Shown one piece after another: positions 1-10,732 of a DNA stretch of 64,000 nt. Made by a program: the position numbers and the translations under genes. This DNA is from Caprella mutica. Taxonomy: Eukaryota; Arthropoda; Malacostraca; Amphipoda; Caprellidae. Numbering within the stretch: the first letter of the stretch is position 1; each line of letters opens with the position of its first letter. The stretch lies in NCBI GenBank assembly GCA_947561585.1, contig CANNZV010002584.1, positions 112,495 through 176,494 on the forward strand, written 5' to 3'. The notes under the pieces were generated by a model that ran no database searches, was not told the DNA's origin, and was given only the letters and a program-made list of their open reading frames with translations.

Positions 1-1222
1 ATTCTTCATTATCTTCCTCAGTTATTGTGAAGATTTTCTGCCAATAGTTTCTGAAAATTTTCTCTCTTCCTTCTTCGCTGTGGATTTCTTTATTATTGTT
101 GTCTTTTAGATATTTTACATTATTTATTTCCTTCTGTCCATATATTCTTTTAATGGATTTCCAAAAATCTTCCCTATTTCGTTCCTTATCTATCTTGCCT
201 ACAGTTTCATTCCAGCTATCTCTACTTATCTTCTTATATTCTGTCCTAATTTCTTCTCTTAAATCCCTAATTCTTTTTGTCCTACCTACTGTTGGTCCAA
301 ATCTATAAATATTGTCCCTAAGTCTAGTGTATTCTGTTTCTAATTGTCTAAGCTCTGGGGAAAGTTTTGGGGATGGGGTTGCCCTATAACTAACTTTTGG
401 TATATGCCTATCACTAGCTAATTGAATTTCCCTAGTCCACCTACCTACTGCGTTTTCTATGTCTCCTACTGTTTCTAAACTACCTAATTGGGGTGACTGT
501 TCTAGTTCCTGCCTATATCCTATCCAATTTGCTTTCCTATAACTATTTCTTTCCCTAATTGGTATGACTATTGGTTTACTTGAAATTGTTAACATTATTG
601 GTATATGATCACTAGAGTTGGCGGGGCCTGGTTCTGAGTGGCTATTATGGTAAGTATGGCTATTGGTTAGTATAATATCTGGTGAAGTGCATGACCTATG
701 GGTAATAAAGGTGGGGAAGTTTGGTCCTATATGTTTTGTGTGTCCGTTCCTAATTAATGTTGCTAATGCTTTACCTGTCTTATTACTATTGCTATGTCCT
801 AATATAGTGTCCCTAGCGTTTAAATCTCCTACAAAATATACTGGTTTCCTATAACTAAATAATCTAAAGTAATCTGGATAATGTAAATAACCTATTCTAG
901 GGGGTATATATGCTGTGGCTATTATAATGGGTCCTAAGCTAGTCTCTATTTCTATACTAAGTAAGTCTGAATAATAATCTTCCCTAATCCTATAAACTAA
1001 ACTATTCCTAACTGCTATTGCACAACCACATCTTCTTTCTTCCAATGTATTGGTTTTATATACATTGAATGATGTTATTTTTATATTTTCTTTTGGTTTC
1101 ATGCCATGCTCATTGATAAGCACGACATCTATGTTTTCCCTAATAATTGTATTTTGAATGCTGAGCTTATTGGTTGCCCAGCCACCTACATTAATTTGGA
1201 ATATTTTCAGTGTGTTACTCAT
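1..1222 (-). CDS. Retrotransposon A ORF2, endonuclease-reverse transcriptase (partial)
   Basis: The frame starts at ATG 1222-1220, which overlaps the ORF1 stop as ATGA, and stays open to the window edge (407 codons). The N-terminal APE-like endonuclease is visible: an IFQINVGGW start with the conserved Asn, LINEHG with the catalytic Glu, FVGDLNAR with the Asp-Asn pair, and SSDHIPI with the catalytic Asp-His. This domain nicks target DNA for target-primed reverse transcription. The linker before the RT follows, and the RT itself lies outside the window. Closest relative here is the ORF2 of element E (same INEHG, same order of motifs). The start is chosen from the ATGA overlap, also found in element D. 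Confidence 0.88.
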   Translation of the reverse strand, partial: MSNTLKIFQINVGGWATNKLSIQNTIIRENIDVVLINEHGMKPKENIKITSFNVYKTNTLEERRCGCAIAVRNSLVYRIREDYYSDLLSIEIETSLGPIIIATAYIPPRIGYLHYPDYFRLFSYRKPVYFVGDLNARDTILGHSNSNKTGKALATLIRNGHTKHIGPNFPTFITHRSCTSPDIILTNSHTYHNSHSEPGPANSSDHIPIMLTISSKPIVIPIRERNSYRKANWIGYRQELEQSPQLGSLETVGDIENAVGRWTREIQLASDRHIPKVSYRATPSPKLSPELRQLETEYTRLRDNIYRFGPTVGRTKRIRDLREEIRTEYKKISRDSWNETVGKIDKERNREDFWKSIKRIYGQKEINNVKYLKDNNNKEIHSEEGREKIFRNYWQKIFTITEEDNEE

Positions 1223-2700
1223 CCTGGTTGTACTACTTGGCCGTTTTTACATTCTTTGTATTGGCTCTTATTTGTGCAGATGATGCTTGAAGATGTGCAT
1301 TGCATCTTGTTTGCAAATATTAGTTCTTCGATTATTCTATTACTAATTTTTGTTTTGTCAGTTCTGGTATATTTAATTTTGCCTTGTTTGTACAATTCCT
1401 TTAATTCTTTAGAGTTTATATTGGTGAGATTCTGGTTTGTAGTTATTATTTTGATATGGTGAAGAGACGTGTCTGCTGCTCCACTGTCTTCCCTGTTCAA
1501 ATGAAGGTCTAGGATGGCTTCATCCTCAGTTATTTCTTCCAATTCGGGTATTTCTTCCATCATTTCCTCTTCTGCCATCCTTTCCCTCCTCATCTGCTCC
1601 TCTCTCAATTTCCCCATCTCGTCCTCCATGTCTTTTCCTCTGCTCTTTTTCCTTTTTGGCGAGTCTTTGGTTTGGTGAGTGTCACAGTGTTCTTTTAGTT
1701 TTTCAGCTATTATGGTTGATTGGATGAGTTTTTCTGATCTGATTGTGTCTGTTGGTAGTTTAATTGGTTCTATGTTATTTTCTTTTAAGGTTTTGTTCAA
1801 TCTATTATTGTATGATCCAGGTTCTAATATGTTATGAACATGGGCGTCCATAACAATGATTAATGCTCTGAGTCCAGCCTCTCCCAAGACTGAACTCATC
1901 ACTTTTTCTTCTGTGTTTTTTCCCATTTCCCTTGCGGTTCTCTGTACTATCTTTGATAGTGGTAAGTCCTCTTTTTCTCTCTTCAGTCTGTCTTCATCTT
2001 CCCTCTTTCTCTTAATTGCTTCTTTTTTCATAGGACATGCCATTGCCATTGTCCTATGAGGTCCTTGGCAGTTAAGGCATTTTTTAGTGTTGGAGTTACA
2101 CTCTCTGAAGCTGTGGCTCCCTGAGCATTCAGAGCATACTATTTTTTGTGGGGTTGGACAGTTCGCTGAAATATGATCTTCTATTTGGTAGCAAGTGAAG
2201 CACATGAGGATATCAGTATGCCTCTCCTGCTCTATTTGATTTGGTGTAATTTTTGTGCTGTAGCAGAGAAGTCCATTCGTTCTTGCAGCTATTGCCATTT
2301 CTGTGGTTTGAAATTCTATTTTAAACAAATGTGTATAGTCTTTAAATTTGATGACTTCTATTGCTTTGTTTTGGTTGTTTCTATTTATTTCTTGCTTTAA
2401 TTCTTCTGCACTATGGTTACCTACATAACTATCTATTTGTCTACATATAATTGATCTTTGGCATCTGATTTTAGTTGGGATTCTAGTTTCTAATCCTATC
2501 TTATTTAGAGCATCTTGTGCAGTTTTTGTGAGCAGTTTGTCGAGGTGCTCCTCTCTTTCCATAAAGGCATAATAGCCATTCCTTACAGGCTTAAGGCCTG
2601 TAAGGGGAGAGTTTATTTCTTTCAGTATAGTAGTAAACACTACTTGCTTTGAGGGGAGTTCTCCTGCTGCTCTTAATAATATTTTCGAGAATTTAGTCAT
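1219..2700 (-). CDS. Retrotransposon A ORF1, Gag-like nucleic-acid-binding protein
   Basis: 493 residues. The N-terminal part (about 1-160) matches the ORF1 of E throughout and has an RRM-like look (RSIICRQID, then THLFKIEF), an inference. Three zinc knuckles follow: C167-C170-H176-C181, C189-C192-H196-C201 and C208-C211-H215-C222. Such proteins bind element RNA and form the ribonucleoprotein in Jockey, R1 and I type elements. After the knuckles come a basic KRKRE stretch, a conserved block around residues 280-330 with the motif MDAHVHNI shared with E, and an acidic and basic low-complexity tail. The stop codon overlaps the ORF2 start (ATGA), suggesting coupled translation of ORF2. Confidence 0.9.
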   Translation of the reverse strand: MTKFSKILLRAAGELPSKQVVFTTILKEINSPLTGLKPVRNGYYAFMEREEHLDKLLTKTAQDALNKIGLETRIPTKIRCQRSIICRQIDSYVGNHSAEELKQEINRNNQNKAIEVIKFKDYTHLFKIEFQTTEMAIAARTNGLLCYSTKITPNQIEQERHTDILMCFTCYQIEDHISANCPTPQKIVCSECSGSHSFRECNSNTKKCLNCQGPHRTMAMACPMKKEAIKRKREDEDRLKREKEDLPLSKIVQRTAREMGKNTEEKVMSSVLGEAGLRALIIVMDAHVHNILEPGSYNNRLNKTLKENNIEPIKLPTDTIRSEKLIQSTIIAEKLKEHCDTHQTKDSPKRKKSRGKDMEDEMGKLREEQMRRERMAEEEMMEEIPELEEITEDEAILDLHLNREDSGAADTSLHHIKIITTNQNLTNINSKELKELYKQGKIKYTRTDKTKISNRIIEELIFANKMQCTSSSIICTNKSQYKECKNGQVVQPG

Positions 2701-3381
2701 TTCTGATATTTTGAAAAAAATAATAACAATAAAATGAAAAAATGATTAACTGTTCTAAAGGTTGTACCTTCAAAAAAATACTCTACTGGAACTGAAGTGA
2801 ATAGGACCCCCAGTCCAGCCGAGTATGATCTTGATTGAATAGAAGATAGTAGAAGATGAAAACCTATGTACAAGGGACTATGTACAAAAGAGAGTAGATG
2901 CCGTCTAACCCAGTGAGAGGACCCAGAAAGCTTCATGCTCGTACCCGACTACTCTAATGGGTAATACCGTAAGGCCTGAACGAATCCACTAACTGGGCAT
3001 CCTACTCTCTCACTGGCGACATCTGATAGAGAAAAAAGAGATATACGAAGTAGACTAAGAAGTTGAAAACCCTAAGTTAATTTACTACGTACTAGTACGT
3101 ATTATTCTACCTAGCTAAAGAGACTAAACTAATCTAAACCCCACTGAGAGACACCGGCTTAGGGCAGTTACCTGGGGCTCTCTACACCACCAGTTATGCA
3201 ACATGGAGCCAGGCTTCGCACTTTTAAGCGAAGTGTTCCTGGACTCCCACCGGCTATAACATCTCTCAGTGGAAAGAAGCAGGGTTAGAAGAGGAAAAAT
3301 CAATCATTGATCATTAAACTCGATCGGACCAGAGGTCCTAAAGGTTGCGGCTAGCACATGGCTAGACGCTCAGCGGCAGTT
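2701..3381 (-). other. 5' UTR of element A with paired stems
   Basis: No reading frame. It contains perfect inverted pairs: CCACTGAGAGA (3141-3151) with TCTCTCAGTGG (3262-3272), CCAGTGAGAG (2910-2919) with CTCTCACTGG (3007-3016), and a small hairpin GGACC-AGA-GGTCC (3326-3338). The same positions in element E hold different sequences that still pair. A conserved AACCCTAA block and CTACCTAGCTAAA box are shared with E and partly with D. Confidence 0.6.
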
Positions 3382-3406
3382 GAGATTTACGGGGTAGATG
3401 CCTTTT

Positions 3407-3413
3407 TTATATA
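3407..3413 (-). promoter_or_regulatory. TATA box upstream of element A
   Basis: TATATAA on the minus strand, with its first T 32 nt upstream of the first base of element A (3381). CCAAT of the same satellite unit lies further upstream. Confidence 0.5.
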
Positions 3414-3917
3414 GTTTACTGAGCGTGTGGTTGCACATTTAGCTAAATTCCTGCGCTCTGATTGGCTGCTGTAAGACTTCATTCACGCAGGACACCAGAG
3501 CCTCTGAATTAGTGTTGCATCTTATATTTTCGCCAAGAAAAAGGTTTTATTGGCCAAAATTGATATAAAATAGAGTATATAGTAAGGAATTTGAAAGACT
3601 TTTTCCTACATACACTAACTTTTTATTGTTTATATCAAAAAAAGAGAGGGAGCAATATCACTTTAATTTTGAAATATAAACCTACGGACTTGTGTAAAAG
3701 CATTCAACTAACTTTTGAATTTGATAATTGTTAAAAGTCAGTTTATTATCTTCAACATTACAAAAGGGGTGGATATTATAAGATTAGGAGGACATTTAAA
3801 CAACAATTCCATTATTTATACATCATAAATTTATTTACATATTTACAAAAATCAGTAGAGATCGCTCTCACTGACCCACTGATTCCTCAAGTCCCACGTC
3901 CACCATTATCCCTCGTA

Positions 3918-4058
3918 TTAAGTCCACCACCTTCCTGCAAGCCATGTCCACCATCGCTGCTTTACTGGTGTAAAGTAGATCCCCGAGAAGCAGTAGTACC
4001 AACAACCAGCGAAGAACATCGGCGGTCGTGTCACGTCCAACAGCATCAGCGAAGTCAT
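3918..4058 (-). other. Candidate 46-codon ORF of the satellite unit (representative)
   Basis: Downstream of the TATA box, the first ATG on the minus strand (4058-4056) opens a 46-codon frame rich in Trp, Tyr and Phe that ends at TAA (3920-3918). It repeats every 715 bp in all complete units. An AATAAA signal follows at 3835-3830, so promoter, short ORF and polyadenylation signal would form a transcript of about 290 nt. A longer overlapping frame in another phase (3868-4077) has no ATG at its start. I do not recognise either product. The units are too similar for codon-constraint tests, so a non-coding transcript is equally possible. Confidence 0.3.
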
Positions 4059-4121
4059 CCTGGAAATGTAACAGCACAGCAACAAGAGAAAAAGGGGAGA
4101 TTTACGGGGTAGGTGCCTTTG

Positions 4122-4180
4122 TTATATAGTTTACTGAGCGTGTGGTTGCACATTTAGCTAAATTCCTGCGCTCTGATTGG
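4122..4180 (-). promoter_or_regulatory. Satellite-unit promoter: CCAAT and TATA (representative)
   Basis: On the minus strand CCAAT (4180-4176, in AGCCAATCAGAGCG) lies about 48 bp before TATATAA (4128-4122). Thirty nucleotides on from the first T is position 4098, inside the retrotransposon target (4095-4104). The arrangement repeats in nearly every unit; the base just before the TATA box varies (C, G, A or T). Resemblance to a Pol II promoter is seen directly; activity is inferred. Confidence 0.55.
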
Positions 4181-6964
4181 CTGCTGTAAGACTTCATTCA
4201 CGCAGGACACCAGAGCCTCTGAATTAGTGTTGCATCTTATATTTTCGCCAAGAAAAAGGTTTTATTGGCCAAAATTGATATAAAATAGAGTATATAGTAA
4301 TGAATTTGAAAGACTTTTTCCTACATACTCTAACTTTTTATTGTTTATATCAAAAAAAGAGAGGGAGCAATATCACTTTAATTTTGAAATATAAACCTAC
4401 GGACTTTTGTAAAAGCATTCAACTAACTTTTGAATTTGATAATTGTTAAAAGTCAGTTTATTATCTTCAACATTACAAAAGGGGTGGATATTATAAGATT
4501 AGGAGGACATTTAAACAACAATTCCATTATTTATACATCATAAATTTATTTACATATTTACCAAAATCAGTAGAGATCGCTCTCACTGACCCACTGATTC
4601 CTCAAGTCCCACGTCCACCATTATCCCTCGTATTAAGTCCACCACCTTCCTGCAAGCCATGTCCACCATCGCTGCTTTACTGGTGTAAAGTAGATCCCCG
4701 AGAAGCAGTAGTACCAACAACCAGCGAAGAACATCGGCGGTCGTGTCACGTCCAACAGCATCAGCGAAGTCATCCTGGAAATGTAACAGCACAGCAACAA
4801 GAGAAAAAGGGGAGATTTACGGGGTAGGTGCCTTTCTTATATAGTTTACTGAGCGTGTGGTTGCACATTTAGCTAAATTCCTGCGCTCTGATTGGCTGCT
4901 GTAAGACTTCATTCACGCAGGACACCAGAGCCTCTGAATTAGTGTTGCATCTTATATTTTCGCCAAGAAAAAGGTTTTATTGGCCAAAATTGATATAAAA
5001 TAGAGTATATAGTAAGGAATTTGAAAGACTTTTTCCTACATACACTAACTTTTTATTGTTTATATCAAAAAAAGAGAGGGAGCAATATCACTTTAATTTT
5101 GAAATATAAACCTACGGACTTGTGTAAAAGCATTCAACTAACTTTTGAATTTGATAATTGTTAAAAGTCAATTTATTATCTTCAACATTACAAAAGGGGT
5201 GGATATTATAAGATTAGGAGGACATTTAAACAACAATTCCATTATTTATACATCATAAATTTATTTACATATTTACAAAAATCAGTAGAGATCGCTCTCA
5301 CTGACCCACTGATTCCTCAAGTCCCACGCCCACCATTATCCCTCGTATTAAGTCCACCACCTTCCTGCAAGCCATGTCCACCATCGCTGCTTTACTGGTG
5401 TAAAGTAGATCCCCGAGAAGCAGTAGTACCAACAACCAGCGAAGAACATCGGCGGTCGTGTCACGTCCAACAGCATCAGCGAAGTCATCCTGGAAATGTA
5501 ACAGCACAGCAACAAGAGAAAAAGAAGAGATTTACGGGGTAGGTGCCTTTTTTATATAGTTTACTGAGCGTGTGGTTGCACATTTAGCTAAATTCCTGCG
5601 CTCTGATTAGCTGCTGTAAGACTTCATTCACGCAGGACACCAGAGCCTCTGAATTAGTGTTGCATCTTATATTTTCGCCAAGAAAAAGGTTTTATTGGCC
5701 AAAATTGATATAAAATAGAGTATATAATAATGAATTTGAAAGACTTTTTCCTACATACACTAACTTTTTATTGTTTATATCAAAAAAAGAGAGGGAGCAA
5801 TATCACTTTAATTTTGAAATATAAACCTACGGACTTTTGTAAAAGCATTCAACTAACTTTTGAATTTGATAATTGTTAAAAGTCAGTTTATTATCTTCAA
5901 CATTACAAAAGGGGTGGATATTATAAGATTAGGAGGACATTTAAACAACAATTCCATTATTTATACATCATAAATTTATTTACATATTTACAAAAATCAG
6001 TAGAGATCGCTCTCACTGACCCACTGATTCCTCAAGTCCCACGTCCACCATTATCCCTCGTATTAAGTCCACCACCTTCCTGCAAGCCATGTCCACCATC
6101 GCTGCTTTACTGGTGTAAAGTAGATCCCCGAGAAGCAGTAGTACCAACAACCAGCGAAGAACATCGGCGGTCGTGTCACGTCCAACAGCATCAGCGAAGT
6201 CATCCTGGAAATGTAACAGCACAGCAACAAGAGAAAAAGGGGAGATTTACGGGGTAGGTGCCTTTCTTATATAGTTTACTGAGCGTGTAATTGCACATTT
6301 AGCTAAATTCCTGCGCTCTGATTGGCTGCTGTAAGACTTCATTCACGCAGGACACCAGAGCCTCTGAATTAGTGTTGCATCTTATATTTCCGCCAAGAAA
6401 AAGGTTTTATTGGCCAAAATTGATATAAAATAGAGTATATAATAATGAATTTGAAAGACTTTTTCCTACATACACTAACTTTTTATTGTTTATATCAAAA
6501 AAAGAGAGGGAGCAATATCACTTTAATTTTGAAATATAAACCTACGGACTTTTGTAAAAGCATTCAACTAACTTTTGAATTTGATAATTGTTAAAAGTCA
6601 GTTTATTATCTTCAACATTACAAAAACGGTGGATATTATAAGATTAGGAGGACATTTAAACAACAATTCCATTATTTATACATCATAAATTTATTTACAT
6701 ATTTACAAAAATCAGTAGAGATCGCTCTCACTGACCCACTGATTCCTCAAGTCCCAAGTCCACCATTATCCCTCGTATTAAGTCCACCACCTTCCTGCAA
6801 GCCATGTCCACCATCGCTGCTTTACTGGTGTAAAGTAGATCCCCGAGAAGCAGTAGTACCAACAACCAGCGAAGAACATCGGCGGTCGTGTCACGTCCAA
6901 CAGCATCAGCGAAGTCATCCTGGAAATGTAACAGCACAGCAACAAGAGAAAAAAGGGAGATTTA

Positions 6965-7436
6965 GGTGGTGGTGGTCGATGCCAGACAGATCTAGAAGTA
7001 GGAGGAGGGGGGACCAGTATGGTCTGAAGAGGGGGAATGAACCGGGGTTCGAAAAGGAAAAAATAGTAGAAGAAGAAAGGCGAAAAGATCGCATAATTTA
7101 GCATGAAAAATAATAGTTTGTTTTGAGTTTTAAAATCTAGTGAAGAGATGGTAAACCCTTCAGGGCTATGTAAGTATAATTTCTTTTATAGTTTAAAATT
7201 GAGTAAGGTTAAGTATGTACAAGTGAACTGGTTTTGATATATATTTTAAAAAGTAACAAATTAACGCAACAAGAAACAAGAACATTTTGATTAGTTTTAT
7301 AATCTATATATACATTTTTTTATTTTTTATTTTGTTTTAGATTTTTCTTAAAAGGGTAACTCTGATAACTGTTGATTAGTAGTGTAATCTATATATACAT
7401 TTTTCTATTTAATATATACATAGTGAGTTATCACCT
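6965..7436 (-). other. 3' UTR end of element B
   Basis: AT-rich stretch without a gene. The extreme 3' end on the element strand is a run of ACC triplets joined directly to the satellite target. A short direct repeat (AATCTATATATACATTTTT, near 7300 and 7390) is present. Confidence 0.5.
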
Positions 7437-7900
7437 GATTAAAACCGCATGAAAGTTTGGGTTCTCTTCCCCCGGAATGTGGTTACTGGGGCACCCTCTT
7501 CGCCACACCCGGGGTACTGGGAGTTGCGCAGAGTTGTTTTAAAAAAATATTAGTAGTAATTAAATTAAATACAGCGCATTGAATTTTTGGGTTCTCTCCC
7601 ACGAGCGTGGTTAATGAGGCTATCGTCCTCTTCGCCACACTCGTGTACTGGGAGATGCGAGAAAATAAGTTTAAGTAAAAATACAGCACATGAAAATTAG
7701 GTTCTCTCCCACGAGCGTGGTTACTGAGGCTATCGTCCTCTTCGCCACACTCGTGTACTGGGAGATGAGAGTAAGTTTGTTAGCATGTGGTGCTTAAAGT
7801 TTTAAAAACGCAGAAACATTAGTATTCTCTCCCGCCGAGTGTGGCTAATGAGGCTCCTCCTCTTCACCACACTCGTGTACTGGGAGTAGCGTGAGTTTTA
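7437..7900 (-). repeat. Four hairpin repeats in element B 3' UTR
   Basis: Four copies of a hairpin at about 7464-7523, 7596-7654, 7706-7764 and 7828-7886, spaced 110-132 bp. On the element strand each opens CTCCCAGTA, has stem arm CACGAGTGTGG, a loop of about 24 nt, and return arm CCACGCTCGTG. Copies 2 and 3 have one U-G pair where copy 4 has U-A. Copy 1 changes the arms to CCCCGG and CCGGGG while still pairing. Pairing is thus kept despite sequence change, which favours an RNA role, perhaps recognition by the element's reverse transcriptase. Confidence 0.75.
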
Positions 7901-7993
7901 GTTAAAAGTTACACGAATGTTATATATGAAATGCATAGAAATATAGAAAATGAAAGAATGTAGAAATATGTAGGTGTAATTTGTTTGTGTTGT

Positions 7994-10732
7994 TTATGTA
8001 TAAATTGGTAGTGGTGGATCTGATAATGCTATTTTTTTGCTGCTTGGGAAGTATTTTTTGATATTGTGAAATTGGTTGGTTTGAGTTGGAAATCTATTGT
8101 AGAGTGTAGGATTGTCTATTTGTATTTTGTTCCAGATGTTGTTGGCTAAGCTATGGAGGTGGACATTGATGGGATCTAGATTTGTTAGTTGGTGGAGGGT
8201 TTGGGATGGTATTTTGTCAATTAAACTATTGCCTGTGATGAATCTAGTTGCTTTGTTTTGGATTTTTTGTAGTTTGCTATTTTGTGCTTTAGAAATGGTG
8301 TGGAGGGGAATGGTAGGGTAGAGGAGGGCGGAGCGAACTGTTGCTGTGTATAGATATTTTTTTGTTTGTTGGTTGAGGTCCCTAAATCTGAATAATTTGT
8401 TAAGTCTACTGTGTGCTATGGCTTTGCGTTGTGCTATTTGTGGAGTAATACCTAATCTATTGATTGTTAGCCCTAAAACCTTCCCTTGCCCTTTGTATGG
8501 TACTATTGAATTATCTATGTTAACTATTGCTGTCTTTTTCCTACCTATGTTAATTAAATTGAATTTCCCTACATTTGTCCTAATTTTCCATTGTCGTTCG
8601 TAGTCATTAAGTTGTTTTATTGCTTTTTCTGTTAGTTTGCCTATGAAATTGTAGTTGTCTTTTGTTGATATGATTTGTGTGATGTCGTCTGCAAAAAGTA
8701 TGTAGTCAGTTTTGGGTAGAGGGTCTGGTATGTCGTGTGTGAAAAAACTGTAAAGTGATGGGGATAGACAGGCGCCTTGCGGAACGCCTGTCTGTAAGGG
8801 GAATGTGGGTCCTAAGTGGTTTTCTATCCTAATTGAAGCGTGTCGGTCGTCAAGATAATTACATAGTGTTTTTGTCATGCAGTTGTCAAGTCCTAATAAT
8901 GTCAGTTTGAATTTGAGTCCGTTGTGCCAGACCTTGTCAAAGGCCTTGGCAACGTCCCTAAAAATTAAATCTATGTTGTGTCCTAATCTGATGTCCCTAG
9001 AAATTGTTTCGTTTAATGTAGCTATTGCAGTATGTGTCCCCCTATGTGCCCTAAACCCGTGTTGTCTATTGTTAATTTTTCCTAATTGTTGAAGTTTTGT
9101 GTTGAGTCTATTGTTGATGATTTTGTCTAATATTTTTCCGTGTATGTCTAGTAATGATATTGGTCTGTAGTTTTTAACGTTATTTTGATTGATATTGGTT
9201 TTGGGGATGAGGATTATTATAGCGTGTTTAAATGGTTTGGGGAAGTAACCCATTGAAATGGATAGGTTAAATATTGCTATTAAGAATGTAGTCATGTTTG
9301 GGGGTAGGTTTTGAAGTTGGTGGAGTTTTATGTTGCTAGGGCCAGGTGCTTTGTTTTTGAATGTTTTTAGAGTGTTTTTGTATTCTGTGTGTGTTATTAA
9401 TGGGAATGTAGGTTGAAGTCTATTGATGTTTGCTGTGTCAAAGGGAGTTGTTAAGTCTTCTATTGTGGTCATGTGTTCATCTATTTCGTCAGTAAAGTCA
9501 TTGTCTAGTTCGCCGTCGTCAGTAAAAATTTGTGAAAAGTGGTGTCTAAATATTTGTTCTTTTTCTGTATGTGTGTGGTATTGTTGTCCGTTAGTGTCTG
9601 TCAAGTATGGTGCTGTCTGTTTGTTATTGCCTTGTAGTCTTTTAATTGTTTTCCAAAATTTGCTGGGGTCGTGTTCTAAGTCTATAGTGTGTATTAATTG
9701 TTCCCATGTTGATATGCTTTTTTCTTTGTAAATTTGTTGTATTTGTGTTTGTAGTGTATGCATGTGTCTGTATGTATCTAATGATGGTCCGTAGGTTGAA
9801 ATGTCGTGTAGTAGTCTATTGTAGTCTGCTTGTAATTGTAATATGGTGTTGTCGGGTCTTACACCGGGTATGGATCTTTTGTAGATGATGGGTGTTGTTC
9901 TATTGGTTGCGTCAGTGATTGTGTCAGTCCATATTTGTATGTAGTTGTCAATGTCGTCAGTAGTAGGGTTGTCTTTGATGTCTAAATGGAAGTTTGATAG
10001 AATTGTTTTATATTGTGTCCAGTCTGTTTTGTGAAATTGATGTCGTGGTTTAATGGGATATTGAATTAGAGATGTAGAAATTTTTGCTATAATGGGGATG
10101 TGGTCAGAGGGAGTTAGGGGTCCTGGGGAAAGATGGAGATTGTAGTGAAATGTGCTATTTGTGAGTACGATATCGGGGGTTCCATTTCCTGAGGGGCCTA
10201 TGAAGGTGGGAAAGTCTGGTCCATGATGTGTTAAGTTATATCTATCTATGATGTTTAAAAGTTGTCTGCCTGAGTGATTTGTTGATCTATGGTTGAGTCG
10301 TGAGTGTCGTGCGTTCAAGTCAGCTAAAATTATTGTTGGTTTATTGTCGTGTAGTAGTGTGTGGAAGTCAATATAGTTTAAATAGTCGTCTCTGGGTGGA
10401 TTATAAGTTGTTGCTATTGTAATGGGTCCTTGTATTGTCTGTATTGTGATTGCTAATAAGTCAGTGTGAAAATTGTCATGTAGTCTGTATGGTATATTTT
10501 TCCTAATTGCTATTGCTGCTCCGTTTCGTAATTCGTCTTTTTTGTTTGAAAATATTGTGTTGTAGTTGAAGATTTTGAAACTATTGCCTAATTTAATTGA
10601 GTGTTCGTTAATGAGTATAATGTCAGGATTGATACTATTGTAAATGTTTGAAAGTGCGAATCTATTGTTAGTCCAGTGTTTAACGTTGTGCTGTATTATT
10701 GTCAAGTCGTATATATTGAGTCGGTCAGTCAT
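7994..10732 (-). CDS. Retrotransposon B ORF2, endonuclease-reverse transcriptase
   Basis: 912 residues, intact. APE-type endonuclease at 1-220: IIQHNVKHW with N16, INEHS with E43, ADLNAR with D138 and N140, and SDH at 209-211. Reverse transcriptase at about 455-730: KNKAPGPS, NYRPISLLDIHGK, NRQHGFR, FRDVAKAFDKVW with catalytic D593, TGVPQGACLSP, and FADD with D682 and D683. There is no RNase H domain and no C-terminal CCHC motif, matching the Jockey-type layout in the length usual for that group (about 900). It nicks the satellite and copies element RNA in place. The ATG overlaps the ORF1 stop as TAATG. Confidence 0.95.
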   Translation of the reverse strand: MTDRLNIYDLTIIQHNVKHWTNNRFALSNIYNSINPDIILINEHSIKLGNSFKIFNYNTIFSNKKDELRNGAAIAIRKNIPYRLHDNFHTDLLAITIQTIQGPITIATTYNPPRDDYLNYIDFHTLLHDNKPTIILADLNARHSRLNHRSTNHSGRQLLNIIDRYNLTHHGPDFPTFIGPSGNGTPDIVLTNSTFHYNLHLSPGPLTPSDHIPIIAKISTSLIQYPIKPRHQFHKTDWTQYKTILSNFHLDIKDNPTTDDIDNYIQIWTDTITDATNRTTPIIYKRSIPGVRPDNTILQLQADYNRLLHDISTYGPSLDTYRHMHTLQTQIQQIYKEKSISTWEQLIHTIDLEHDPSKFWKTIKRLQGNNKQTAPYLTDTNGQQYHTHTEKEQIFRHHFSQIFTDDGELDNDFTDEIDEHMTTIEDLTTPFDTANINRLQPTFPLITHTEYKNTLKTFKNKAPGPSNIKLHQLQNLPPNMTTFLIAIFNLSISMGYFPKPFKHAIIILIPKTNINQNNVKNYRPISLLDIHGKILDKIINNRLNTKLQQLGKINNRQHGFRAHRGTHTAIATLNETISRDIRLGHNIDLIFRDVAKAFDKVWHNGLKFKLTLLGLDNCMTKTLCNYLDDRHASIRIENHLGPTFPLQTGVPQGACLSPSLYSFFTHDIPDPLPKTDYILFADDITQIISTKDNYNFIGKLTEKAIKQLNDYERQWKIRTNVGKFNLINIGRKKTAIVNIDNSIVPYKGQGKVLGLTINRLGITPQIAQRKAIAHSRLNKLFRFRDLNQQTKKYLYTATVRSALLYPTIPLHTISKAQNSKLQKIQNKATRFITGNSLIDKIPSQTLHQLTNLDPINVHLHSLANNIWNKIQIDNPTLYNRFPTQTNQFHNIKKYFPSSKKIALSDPPLPIYT

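Larger units (their letters stand above)
1..3381 (-). mobile_element. Non-LTR retrotransposon A (3' part outside window)
   Basis: The visible part holds, on the minus strand, a 5' UTR (3381-2701), ORF1 (2700-1219) and the first 407 codons of ORF2 (from 1222, running off the left edge). Its 5' end abuts the 715-bp satellite at 3382, in the target sequence GAGATTTA, the same site used by B and E. The lineage has three CCHC knuckles in ORF1 and an APE-type endonuclease at the start of ORF2, as in the Jockey group of non-LTR elements. Its proteins are closest to element E. No lesion is visible in the part seen. Confidence 0.9.
3382..6964. repeat. 715-bp tandem satellite, block 1 (5 units)
   Basis: Five head-to-tail copies with an exact 715-bp period, differing only by scattered single bases. 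Each unit runs from GAGATTTACGGGGTAGGTGCC to CAACAAGAGAAAAAGGGGA. The block begins at the 5' end of element A and ends at the 3' end of element B with the target copy GGGAGATTTA (6955-6964). The second unit carries an ACTCTAAC variant where the others have ACACTAAC. Confidence 0.97.

Noticed and set aside
3868..4077. 69-codon open frame repeated in the satellite units, minus strand
   Set aside because: Its first codon is GTG, not ATG, and no ATG lies early in the frame. The ATG-led frame in another phase (3918-4058) is the better candidate, and neither can be tested for constraint because the units are nearly identical.
4060..4105. Possible 46-nt intron in the satellite unit (GTAAAT to TTCCAG, minus strand)
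   Set aside because: The GT donor lies upstream of the predicted start site, so it may not be transcribed, and the intron would be very short.
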